DNA of 64,000 nt from Cladorhizidae sp. MBARI D1340-BT2 (Eukaryota > Porifera > Demospongiae > Poecilosclerida > Cladorhizidae). The notes under the pieces are model-generated. The model was not told the DNA's origin, made no database searches, and was given only the letters and a program-made list of their open reading frames with translations. The DNA lies in contig JAQNBH010000009.1 of the NCBI GenBank assembly GCA_028752905.1, positions 30,609,442-30,673,441 on the forward strand. The letters are read 5' to 3'. Shown piece by piece: positions 45,415 to 56,025 of the stretch. Position 1 is the stretch's first letter. Every line of letters begins with the position of its first letter. The position numbers were made by a program, and so were the translations under genes.

Positions 45415-45577
45415 CCTGCATTGGTAGATGAACTCCCCCAGGATGGCCTGCATTGGTAGATGCACTCTTCCGGGATGGCCTGCATTGGTAGTTGCACTAT
45501 TCCAGGATGGCATGCATTGATAAACATGCTCATCTAGGATGGTATGTATTAATAGATTCACTCATCTCAACTGGTAC
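45415..45577. repeat. 32-bp tandem repeat, about 5 units
   Basis: Units of 'cctgcattggtagatgcact' followed by 'cttccgggatgg' or close variants. The same motif ('cactcctacgggatggcctg') occurs inside repeat E at 44880-44980, so the array probably grew from that sequence. Confidence 0.85.
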
Positions 45578-45909
45578 AGTATAGCTGTGAACAATCATCA
45601 CAGGATCATCCCACATACTCCTAACCATATATCCCTAGCTCCAGCCAGTAAGCTGTCTGAATGGCCCATGGGCCATGGCATCACAGGAGGCTACTATAAT
45701 ACTTGTGTCTGAAAACATAGAATCTACACAAGTACCTAATATATACTTATAAAGAATTAATAGTTAACAAGGTAAATATTGTATACATGATGAAGATATA
45801 TATTGATTGATTTAAAGTGTATACACATCATCTTCTGTTTACACCTGCTGAATGCCTAATTCAGAACTTGTTTGTATTCCATACATTCCAGACAAGTAAC
45901 TATAATGTA
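45578..45909. other. Spacer, nothing recognised
   Basis: No gene or repeat identified between the 32-bp tandem repeat and the flank of hAT copy 3. Confidence 0.4.
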
Positions 45910-48024
45910 TTGACATTTGGAACTGGTTTAACTGTTGTAACACATCCACACTTCCATGACCAAAGACTTGTGCTTTCTTAATTGACAGCACTTTTAACCT
46001 ATTTTCATTTCGTTTTTAGTTTGTGTGTTGTACGAATTTAGAAGCTCAATAAATTATGCTCGAAATTCACCACTCCAACCTATCCACCTCAGGAGAAACA
46101 CCATCCACTTTTGCCAGGTAACTAGGAAGCTCTTTTTTTCCCTTCAATTCGATTACTGAGGAAAGGAAAGGCGTTCAAGTGGTCAACATCAGTTGAGCAT
46201 GGTTTAAGTTCAGAGATCTTGACTGGATCGAAAAATCTAGCATATTTGAAAGCTGTAACAATTGGTTTAAGATCACCTTCGAATTTCTGCTTGAAATAAG
46301 TGATAGCAGGCTTGATACATTCAGTTGCATAACTAATTAGCTGCTGCATATTAGTTGGCCTGTTTGAAGATAACTTTGTGGCAACAGCATTAGTATTAGG
46401 GAAATTTTGAGTAGAATAGTAGCATGAACTGCAGCGATTTCTTCATATGCATTAAGAGCAAGTGGCCCATCCCCTTCCAGTCGATATGTTGCTTTCAGTA
46501 ACGATTGGCTCACCAAAATCAATTGTGATTGCAACTTCCATTTGCAATTTTCGATTCTTAGGAGGTCATTGAGAATATCCCAAAGCTTTTGTTTGGTAGG
46601 TGGGAGACCATTATTTTCAAGGAAGGGATGAACTTCCCCCAAAGCATCAAGCATGTGCTTCATTACCTCCCATTTCGACCAACATCGAGTGCTTGAATAA
46701 GTAGGGACTGGCAGACCTGTGGTTTCTCTCAAGCCAGTTTTGTCTTTGGACTTCATGTAAAAAGTCCAACCCAACCTTTAACAAATTCAGCAAATATGTT
46801 TGTACATATATTCTCTCCAACATGAACAAGAGTATGTGAGAAGCACCCCACATCTAGAATACAAGGGTAAACAATTTATAGAGTTTGAATTGGTATATAC
46901 AATATTAACCGAAGCATGATCACGCATAGCTGATTTGAGACAATACCAAGATGTCATTATGTATAGCATTATAGCTATAGGGTAAATGTACACACATATT
47001 TACCATTAAAACATTATGTATTGTAGATGGTAAATTTGAACATTATTATTACCACCATGTAGAGTGTGGATATAATCAGACTATCATTGATGATTCAAAA
47101 AATGTTTCGTTGAATAGAGGGTAATGTAACAATAAGTGCAGAGAAACAGAAGTTTGATGCTATAAAGCAATAATCAGTGAAGTGTAAGGGTTTATAGTAC
47201 CAATATTTTGCGAGTTTGACTCGAGACAAATTCTTCAACCACTCTTTCTTGTGTAATACTAATCTTTTTGTGGTGTTGTAGCATTGCAAGTGCATTTAGT
47301 TGCTCCTGTGACATCGTACTTCTAAGACAAGTCTTGAGAAAACATAACACACCGATAGACCTTTTGACCTCACATTTTGTAGTTCAATTATTTACCATGA
47401 CTGTGTCTTGGTGATTTCTAATGCACTCACAAACCAAAAAATCAAAAATCAAACCAAAAAATTTGCAGTTTGTTTTAGAGTTTAACGAAAAGGAGAGTTT
47501 AACAAAAAGGTCATAATTTTCTCATGGTTTACACCCAGACAGGTGGCATGTAGCAAAAATATTTGTGTTAGCATGTTTTTAAAAACCAAAACAACAACAA
47601 ACATAACCTAGCACAATTATACATCATTTACAGATGCTCTCCTCCAGGATGGCCTGTGTCAGGCAAATACTTCTACTATCTCTAAGGTGTCTAGTATTCT
47701 AGCACATAATCAACTGTCTGGCCACTTCTTCACCTTTAAGGCTTTTATATAGCTAGCAACATTAGCCTGACAACACATTGCTGTAGTTGCCACTTCTCAT
47801 CCACAAAACGAACCACTAAAACCATTGCTTCACAAACATGGGTTGTTCCATCAAAGATTACAGCTACTTCTTTTCCATTAATGTTATTTTTGATACTGGT
47901 AAACACAATTAATTGGCGTAAATTATTACTGTGAGAGAGTCTGAGGGCAATATCTTCAAATACTTCTCTAAAACACTCAATCTTGCTTAGAGGCTCCATC
48001 TTTCAAAAACGATTTCACATCTTT
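45910..48024 (-). pseudogene. hAT element, copy 3 (C-terminal two thirds, interrupted)
   Basis: From the right: 47704-48024 codes for the KSFLKDGAS...LSKIECFREVFEDIALR part and NGKEVAVIFDGTTHVCEAM. Repeat E copy 2 then interrupts at 46947-47703. Next come AMRDHASVN, GWTFYMKSKDKTGLRE and EVHPFLENNGLPPTKQKLW (46337-46850), and TECIKPAITYFKQKFEGDL with VDHLNAFPFL (46122-46340). The dimerisation end is deleted: 'gaaattc' of the 3' terminus (about 46060) joins directly to the region before it. The 3' flank (45910-46045) is shared with copy 4. The N-terminus is missing where the Mutator-like element begins. Confidence 0.78.
46947..47703 (-). repeat. Repeat E, copy 2, inserted in hAT copy 3
   Basis: Nearly identical to 44201-45012 but lacking 67 bp. 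It replaces about 13 bp of hAT coding sequence present in copy 2 (near 35969-35981). The hAT-type peptide is again readable on the minus strand at about 47190-47390. No target duplication is evident. Confidence 0.75.
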
Positions 48025-48706
48025 AAGGGGGGAAGAGGGCTGAAAAAACATATTTTTTCCTAATTTTTTTTGGGGCCCAAATGGGTTCATAGTATGTCTG
48101 GAGTTTGAATTTCAAGTTTCAGAGCAAGTAAATACTTGCATCAGAGGATATAGCGATTTTTATACAGGGCATTATTATTCCATTTCATTTCATTTCACTT
48201 CACATTGGAAGAGGTTCTCTCCCAGTCTTATCTGGCTACAATTGGGGGGTCGGCGATGATCGCCTACCCAAAATACAGTTTTTATATATCAAAATGTTGC
48301 CAATTTCATGGAGACCCTTACCAGTCGTTTGCGCAATGAATTGGCCAGGTAGTGCGCAACCTCATAGCCGAGCATGTTTTTTTTAGGTCACGAGTCAGTT
48401 CGCTTGAAACTTTCACACTGTTAAGTTATGGGGAAGAGAACAGAGAAGCATTTTAAACAGAAAGGCCAAGGATTCAAGAAGAGTGACGACAAGAAGAAGA
48501 AAGCCCTACAGGCGGCTGTTGTTGAGCCTGTCACAGTAGCCGCGCCAGGCAAGTTTTAATGTTTATCTCCGTACTAAAAAGTTACTAGCTGTTTCCTTCC
48601 TTTGTTAGTGAGTCTCTTGGATCCTGTAGGTGGGGTAGCGCCTTCTGTGAACCTTCACTTACCTTGCAATCAATTGCAAATGTCTGAAGAGAGGCAAGTT
48701 CCATTT

Positions 48707-48732
48707 GTGACTATGACCAGTGACTATGACCA
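48707..48732 (+). repeat. 13-bp tandem duplication in MULE exon 2
   Basis: 'gtgactatgacca' occurs twice in a row. Because 13 is not a multiple of three, it changes the downstream frame. Without the second copy the frame reads an Ala/Ser/Thr/Gly-rich segment (RSAASVAVATGSTGSTS), with it a Cys/Trp-rich one. Confidence 0.8.
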
Positions 48733-49170
48733 GGAAGAAGTTGGCTCTCATGGATCGTTCAGCTGCTTCTGTGGCTGTTGCTACTGGATCTACTGGCTCT
48801 ACCTCTTTGGACTCGGGTGGTGTTGGAGAACTAGGTAAGGGTAATTGTATAATAAACTTAGATAAGCTTAATTAGAGAGGTCATAGAAAGGTGTAATAAG
48901 TGTATTCAATGTAGTAACTGAGCTCCCTTGCAACTGAAGCCCGTAGGGCAGGCATGGTGTCTCATTTTTACTTTTTGTTCAAATTGTAGTAACACTCCTG
49001 ACATCTCAAACCCTGTATCTGTAGAAGCATTCTTTGAACATCCAGTCAGTATACTGGGTGCTCGCATTGCTGGAATTAGTCATTCTGGTCTGGAAGATAT
49101 CACTGCAGTCATGGATATGTTGCCTCCTCTTGGTTCCACCTTCTTTTTTTTAAATATACTAGGTCGATAG

Positions 49171-49284
49171 GGAGTGACGCAAATGCAGTAACAGAGTATT
49201 ATGTTGGATGCCGCTCATAGGTTACATGGAGTGACGCAAATGCAGTAACAGAGTATTATGTTGGATGCCGCTCATAGGTTACAT
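49171..49284 (+). repeat. 57-bp perfect tandem duplication in the MULE transposase
   Basis: Two adjacent copies of a 57-bp unit starting 'ggagtgacgcaaatgcagta' (49171-49227 and 49228-49284). The length is a multiple of three. The identity of both copies indicates a very recent event or an assembly artefact. Confidence 0.92.
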
Positions 49285-50435
49285 GATTTTTATAGTGTTA
49301 GGCAGGAAGACATCATTGATGTTAGTATTACTGTTGACGGCACATGGCTTAGACAGGGCCACAAATCAAATTATGGCTTGGTTGCAGTGATGTCTTGGGA
49401 CACTGGAGAAGTTTTAGATTCTTATCTTATGTCTATGTTCTGTCAAGCTTGTGTGCGAAGACCTGAAGATGAAACAGAAGCAAGTTACATAGAATAGTTT
49501 GAGGGTCACAAGGTAAAAATTCTGAAGCCAATTTTGAAGGCTCTTCGGGTTCTATGGAAGTTGTAGGAACACAAACTTTTTTAGCGTTCAGTGGAGAGAC
49601 TGAAGCTTAGGTACACACACATAAATTAGTGATGGGTATACAAATGCACATAAACGGTTATTGGAAGTCGAGCCTTACGGTCCTAGTGTCTTTGGGTGGT
49701 GCTAGGGGGGTTAGTCGTGTGTCTATAGTTAAAATGCAAACCTACTATAGGGGAGCAATTAGAAAGGACAACCTAGAGGGGATGATTTGCGATGTGAAAG
49801 CAATTTTTTATCACTCTTAGTCATCTATGGAACATCCCAACACGAGTATTGTCCTACAGGAGTTTTGAGTTGGTGTAAGTTTAATCCAGCTTGTGCTAAA
49901 GGTGAGGTACCACCAGTTACCGATAGGCCTATGATTCCTCTGGACGAGACTAGGAGGTTTTTGATAAATTAATGTCCGAGGATCTTTTGTGCAAATGTTT
50001 AGGTGGTTATACACAACCAAAATGAGTTTAATTCTGTTGTATGGAGTAGAGCGGGTAAGACAGGACATATGAGTGCAACAAGTGTCTGGCTTGCTGTCGA
50101 GAGGCAGCAGAGTTCAATGTGGAGGGCGGAGCATTGTATGGTCCTGACCTGTAACATTTTATTTTGTTATGTGTCTTTTGCTTTCTATTGTCAAACAGAG
50201 ATTACTGGAAGATACTTTTGTTTATGTGTCTTTTTGTCAAGCTTAGGAGGATGACTTTTGTTTGTGTTCTATTGTTTTTCGGGGATTACTGGAGGGTGTC
50301 GGAAGACATGTGTGGAGGGTGACGATGGATGGACCTTGGCATGGGAGCTCTGCAAATGATGACGTTTTTATGTTTGCTAATTCAATATTAGCAAAGCAAC
50401 ATACATGTAACAAGTCTGATGCGTCTTTAATTTAT

Positions 50436-50466
50436 GTGTATGTATATATATATATATATATATATT
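50436..50466. repeat. (TA)n microsatellite
   Basis: 'tatatatatatatatatatata' within the 3' part of the MULE. Confidence 0.9.
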
Positions 50467-50499
50467 GTTGGTTTTCAGGTTGTAGTTAGGATGTAGGAT

Positions 50500-51140
50500 A
50501 CTGCTGTTGTTGAAAAAATAAAGGACTGTGAAAAGTCAAACATTTTGTTTGTACACACAATTCTAGTAATGAGGGATGTATTCTGGTGAACAGGGGGTGT
50601 TTCTGGCAGCTGGGATGTGATTACAAACTGCTTGGACTTCAAGGCTCAATATCTCTGAAGTGATTTTTGAAAAACCGTTCAAATGATAACTTGAATATTT
50701 TTTATCCTTTCAATAAAAAAAATATATCATTTGAAAGCAATTTTTATATTCTACAACTTGCGCGAGAGTTTTTGTTTGATAGCATTACTAAAAAGATCTA
50801 TAGATGAAAATGTAACGTGATGTCATAAAACTATGTTCAGAAAATGAGACCAAAAAAAAATATTCAAAATTTCAAGACGCGCAGTTTGTAGTGCTCATGA
50901 TTGACTAATAGACCGAATAAGAGCCTCGCAAAGGTCGTTACTGCAACGTGGTTTACTTAACGGCTTACGGTCGGCACTGGAAGAGCCTATAATGAGCTAA
51001 GAAAAAATTATGGCAAAACAAAATAACAAAAGAGACTTACCATTAGAAAGTACAGACTGCAAGCTATAATTTGATATATAAATCGGGAAACTAGAGTGAA
51101 TGCGAGCAAGATATGGTACTTTATGAGACTACGCGATACG
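50500..51140. other. Non-coding 3' region of the MULE
   Basis: No coding sequence recognised between the transposase end and the right TIR. Confidence 0.5.
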
Positions 51141-51158
51141 CAGCCTTCTTTCCCCCTT

Positions 51159-53107
51159 GACATTTGGAACTGGTTTAACTGTTGTAACAATTCTTACACA
51201 TCCACACTTCCATGACCAAAGACTTGTGCTTTCTTAATTGACAGCACTTTTAACCTATTTTCAGTTCATTTTTAGTTTGTGTGTTGTAGGAATTTAGAGG
51301 CTCAATAAATTATGCTCGAAATTCTCCTATTCTCGAATTCTCATGCAACTGCCTATAACTCTTTTGAATTTGATATCTACTTATAATGCCTTAAATTCAT
51401 AATGCCTGAAATTCAGCCCAAAATTCTTTTTTCAGCTGAAAATTCTTTTAGTACACACAATAAATTGGTATATATATACAATGAAAGTTTATGAATCACT
51501 TTCTGTAATTCTAATTATTGGAGAATAACAGATGCTTCAATAGTCTCTTCCAATGCAGTGGTTTGTCATTTGGAAAAACTATTAGACAAAATGGAGAAAA
51601 CCCGCTCTGCTGCTGCAGAGAATGGCTGCACTAGCAACGCTAATTTGCAAGCAGCAGACCAGTGAGAGAGTTCATTTGTGTACTTCTTTCACCACTCCAA
51701 CCTATCCACCTCAGGAGAAACACCATCCACTTTTGCCAGGTAACTAGGAAGCTCTTTTTTTTAAATCTTCAATTCGATAACTGAGGAAAGGAAAGGCGTT
51801 CAAGTGGTCAACATCAGTTGAGCATCTACAGCACTCACAAAATAATTTTCTTGATACCACAGAGAGATATTCGTTGGAAAATGCTTTGATCCTTGTTGAA
51901 GGGAGAACAGTGGGCTCAGTAGCCACACCACCCTTACCCCGCGAGGATTAGTGTATAATTTTCTCTTTCCTGACAGGTCTGTTGGTGCAGGACTTCTCAG
52001 CTTACTCAAAAGACTGGGAACATCAATGGTAACACTACTGCTGGTGTTCGGTATAACAGGAGCTTCAGGCTCAGGCTGAGTTTCTTCAGTCTCAGAAAAA
52101 CTATCACTTGCACATTCAGCCATTTTTCAGTCCTTGGGAGTCAGCTAGATGAATCATATGTCAGACCAGTCTAGTTAGTCTCATGTCAGACTAGTCTAGT
52201 TAGTCACATTAGTCTAGTCATTCAACTACATGCATCTACATAGGCGTAACGCTGGGTCAGGCAGCTCAGGCAATTGCCTGGCCAATACTTTCCCTAAACC
52301 AAACACACTTATGGTGACCACGCCCATATCACGTGGTCGCAACATTATAATTAGTCTCATGGTCAGCCTGCTCATAGTTGTCGGCTACTGTGACTGTGTA
52401 ACGTTGAAGACAAAGTGAAACTACCAAACAAACTACTCATCAGCCAATGATTTTTCACTTTCCTAGTCATTGTTTTGGTAACAAGGGAGAAAAACGCTGT
52501 TTTAAACTACAAAGAAGCCAGTGATTATGTTATTGCTCAAAGGTAAATGAGAGGAACTTGCTGCCTATTGGAGTATAGCTATAACAGAAGAGATCTAGCT
52601 TTTATTACCAAAGGCTACACTAACTGGAGGGATGCTCATGCTGCGTTAAAATAGCTAGCAAAATTTAATTTTTATATCTCTTACCATTTCTATCTTACCA
52701 TTGTAGGAGCTTCATTTTTCTAAGTACAGTATCATCAAGATGCTGAATGTCAAAATTTCAAGTTCAGTCATTCATATTATGTATTAAATTCCCTATATAA
52801 GTGTGGGAAAGGTACAGGGTATGGTTACACAAAATTGGGCATGGCCAGATCCCCTGCACTATAATATATTTGCCTTACCAATGCAAAATGTACTGCTATG
52901 CCTATGATCTATTACTTAGGAAGTATAAAAAATATAGCCTATTCTAATAAATAATATGCATACACTACATTTTGTGTGCATAGATATCTGCTGTATAAAA
53001 TTAAACTTGTGATCCAGTCTTATTTTTTGGCATCATGTATTCAAAATTCTGCCTGGAATCAGTAAAAATTCTGCCTATAATGCTGGCATTACTCTCAATG
53101 CTTGAAC
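51159..53107 (-). mobile_element. hAT element, copy 4: internal-deletion derivative
   Basis: The 3' end ('gctcaataaattatgctcg' at about 51300) and dimerisation region (51540-51790) are joined straight to the N-terminal region (51791-52123). About 1.9 kb present in copy 2 (between roughly 35447 and 37368, counting the solo LTR) is missing. The 5' leader 52124-53107 is the inverse of 11249-12237 of copy 1. Elements of this structure can be moved by a full-length relative. Confidence 0.82.
51744..52123 (-). pseudogene. hAT transposase N-terminus fused to C-terminus (copy 4)
   Basis: The ATG at 52121-52123 starts MAECASDSFSETEETQPE, as in copies 1 and 2. After a frameshift near 51945 the frame reads PTVLPSTRIKAFSNEYLSVVSRKLFCECCR and passes across the deletion junction into CSTDVDHLNAFPFLSYRIED before a stop. 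The fusion removes the whole catalytic region. Confidence 0.8.
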
Positions 53108-54285
53108 ACAGTCCCTTTGAATCCATTTATGGTATTATGGTATCATCGATAGAAATTTGTTGTTGGGGTGTATGTTAGGGTGTATAAACATTTTGAAAAG
53201 CATCTATGACTAGGGTAAGAAATGGCCTAATTTTGTAAAGCTTGTCATAGTTATCGCTGGACCGATCTGGTTGGTTTTGGTTGTCATTCAAATGAAAATA
53301 TTTCTCGAGAAGCTCAAACCTTCGCCCCGACATGATAGAACTAAAGTTTCCAGAACAAAACGGCCATTTTGTACATGCACAATATTTGTACATACAATTT
53401 GAAAGTGTAATTCATTACCTCATTGTAGGAAATCCAACAATTCCCATTCCGATTACTGCAGCGAGCAGTGGCTCAAGCTCATCTCTTGTCATGGGATTGC
53501 ATAGCCAATCATTTCCTCCGGCCAACACATGCCCATCCAGATAGTCTCTCTGAGTGCCGAGTTGTTGTTGAGCATACCTTTTTATGTATGGTCTATAAAT
53601 AGCATGTGATTGAAACATTTGGTGTTACCTTGTAGATACTTCAAAGATTATGTCCAACACAGCTGGTGTGAAGAACATGTGAAAAAAATCTACCGACTGT
53701 TTTCCAGCATGTCAATGTTCAGTCCTGGAGTTGCTGTACAACGGACAATCTTTTATAAAAATAATAAATATATTTTATATTATTTGAATAACCTGTGAAA
53801 TCCTGAATAGAACAAGAGGAATGTGTAGGAGTAGGGCAGGGTGGGGGAGTGGCTGAGGCAGTCTGAGTGGGAGGAATGGATGGGGGAGTAGCTAGAAACG
53901 AAGGTGAAATAGAGTTTGCTATAGTTTGATACGAGGTCTCAGCAGTGTCCAGTCTCACCACAGGTCTACTGTGAGGTATGCAGTTGGAGTCAATGAACTG
54001 AGACTCCGTCTGGTTGTCTATAAAAATGTTTTCGTCTGGAAAACGATTTTCATCTTCATCAACATAGCCGTCGAACTCGCTGTCAGTCATTGCTCTGAAG
54101 TGTACCAACAGAAACTGTGGGTCAGAGGAAATATACTGCCCTCGTTTCTCTGTCATATTACCGTTTTAAGTGAGGCTAGGCAACTGAAAAAACCGTTGCT
54201 TTTTACAAAACCTGCTGCATCGCATGAATGCATTGATTTCAGGGTTTTTGTGCAGACGCATGAATGCATCGGTGGCCGTGAAGAG
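53108..54285 (-). pseudogene. piggyBac transposase pseudogene, family 2 (right arm)
   Basis: Inverted counterpart of 8657-9805. TTAA at 54286-54289 borders the end CTCTTCACGGCCACCGATGC. The frame starting at 54156 reads MTEKRGQYISSDPQFLLVHFR, then DSEFDGYVDEDEN, ESQFIDSN and a Pro/Thr linker for 145 codons, better preserved than the left arm. GIVGFPTMR and SGRRFELLEKYFHLND follow at 53175-53618. It stops near 53108 at GFKG, just at the first catalytic segment, and joins hAT sequence. Confidence 0.82.
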
Positions 54286-54289
54286 TTAA

Positions 54290-56025
54290 AACCTCAAAAT
54301 GGGCAACTCCCATAGTACCAGTTGGAAAAGTGATGGCACAGAACTTATCTGTGGGGATTTCAAAATAACTGTCAACCAGGCAACACATTTTGAGTCATAC
54401 CCCTTACCTCGTGTGGAAGAAATGTTTTCTAATTTACTGGGAGGAAAATATTTTTCAAAGTTAGACATGTCAAGTGCATAATTATTTACAACTGAAGATG
54501 GCAAATATACCTCTAAAGAATATTTAACCATTACCACTGACAAGGGCCAATATCAGTTCAATAGGTTACCTTTTGGTATTGCATCGGCTCAAGCAATATT
54601 GCAGCATTCCATTGAGACATTATTACGTAATCTCCCTGGTGTGTGTTGTATACTTGGACGACATCCTAATGACAGGCCCAACACTAACCAGGCATCTAAC
54701 TAATCTGGAGGGAGTCCTCTCCCAACTGAGTTGCGTCTCAACAGAGAGAAATGTGCTTTCTTGCTTGAACCTTAAAGGTTGGTATGTATGCTTTTAGCAT
54801 TAATCAAGTGACCCTGGTACTCAATCTCCTCAACCTTAATCAAGTTTAGCAACAAAGTTGGCACCCTTATAGAGTTTGCTCGGTAAGAAGACCAAATGGA
54901 ATTGGAGTCCACAACAGCAGGAGGCATTTTCTGTTGCCAAGAATGCACTGTAAAGTGACAGTTTATTGGTGCACTTTGACCCTGTTAAACCACTCATAGT
55001 GGCTTGTGCTGCATCATAGTACGGCCTTGGGGCTGATGATTGTCTCATAAAATGGAGAATGGTGAGGAGCGACCAGTAGCTTTTGCATCACACGCTTTAA
55101 ACCCTGTGCCGGGGAGTTGGAAAAAGAAGGGCTAGCTATTATTTGTGCGCTAAAGAAGTTTCATAACTACATTTATGGGCATCACTTTACGATTGAGTCT
55201 GATCACCAACTTCTGTCCTTCTGGTTCAGTGAATAGAAGGGCATTCCGGCACTAGCATCATGATGCATTCAGAGATGGGCTTTAAAACTATCTGCATACC
55301 ATTACAGTACAGTATCAGATACAAATCTGGTAGAAGTCTCTCCAACGCTGATGCTCTAAATAGACTTCCTCAACACATCAACAATCCACACGAGGGGCTA
55401 CCTGGCTATGTTGTGCATCTCATGTATCATCTGGCCACAACCACCATTAGTAGTGCGAACATACAGAAATGGACCAGCAAGGACCCAATTCTATCAAAGG
55501 TGAAGAGGTTTGTTTTACAAGGTTTTCCATCAGACATGAAGGATGTTCAATACACACCTTACCAGTCCAGAGCTCAGGAATTGAGTACGGTTGACGGATG
55601 CATAATTGGAGGAGCTAGAGTGGTGTTCCACCACAAGGCAGAGAAGCAGTGTTGAAGGAACTGCATGACACTCACCCAGGTTGCAGTAAGATGAATGCTC
55701 TTGCGAGGTGTTACATGTGGTGGCCAAAGATGGACTCATCCATTGAAGAGTTGGTTAAACAATGTCAAGTTTGCCAAGAATCGCGATCTTCACCTCCTGT
55801 GTCTCCGCTCCACCCCTGGCAATGGCGCAAACCTTGGTCCAGAGTGCACCTGGATTTCGCAGGACGACCTTTTCTTGGACACAATTAGCTAGTTCTGGTG
55901 GATGCATACTCCAAGTGGATAGAGGTTGAACTGATATCATCAACCACCTCAGCTAAGACAATCGAAAAACTTCGCATGATCTTCGCCAACCATGGATTAC
56001 CTCAGAAAATAGTTAATAACAGAAA
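54290..56025 (+). pseudogene. Gypsy pol remnant (RT, RNase H, integrase)
   Basis: Pieces in order: SKWATPIV-type start, ELICGDFKITVNQATHFESYPLPRVEEMF (54345-54420), GGKYFSKLDMSSA, QFNRLPFGIASAQAI, the catalytic VVYLDDILMTGP (about 54640-54680), an RNase H with ADDCLIKW, SDHQLL-like and DALNRLPQ ends (55160-55375), the integrase zinc finger (HDTHPGCSKMNALARCYMWWP, CQVCQESRSS; 55649-55790) and an rve start with HLDFAGRPF and LVDAYSKWIEVE. It ends abruptly at about 56025, where satellite sequence starts. Several frameshifts. The upstream part of the RT gene is separated by the family-2 piggyBac at a TTAA. Confidence 0.85.

Larger units (their letters stand above)
48428..50250 (+). pseudogene. 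Mutator-like transposase, multi-exon
   Basis: A lysine-rich exon 1 starts MGKRTEKHFKQKGQGF (48428-48548). A candidate 60-bp GC-AG intron follows, then exon 2 (48609-48834) and a GT-AG intron (48835-48989). Later parts read VSILGARIAGISHSGLED (about 49046-49105), DVSITVDGTWLRQGHKSNYG (first catalytic Asp; about 49320-49380), EANFEGSSGSMEVVG, YTHISDGYTNAHKR, TYYRGAIRKDNLEGM, EYCPTGVLSWCKFN (49835-49900) and NQNEFNSVVWSRAGKTGHMSA (50010-50080). Order and motifs agree with the Mutator-like transposase domain (PF20700 type). Stops and frameshifts at about 49497, 49610, 49820 and 49975 suggest decay or unrecognised introns. Confidence 0.82.
48025..51158 (+). mobile_element. Mutator-like element (MULE) with TIRs
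   Basis: The left end AAGGGGGGAAGAGGGCTG (48025-) and the reverse of the right end, AAGGGGGAAAGAAGGCTG (-51158), form an 18-bp inverted repeat with two mismatches. The interior carries a multi-exon transposase on the plus strand. The flanks 'cacatcttt' and 'gacatttgg' are not a convincing target duplication, and hAT copies 3 and 4 lie on either side, so later rearrangement is likely. Confidence 0.82.

Noticed and set aside
48010..51170. Target-site duplication of the MULE
   Set aside because: 'cacatcttt' and 'gacatttgg' share some bases but do not form a convincing 8-11 bp repeat, and the flanks belong to different hAT copies.
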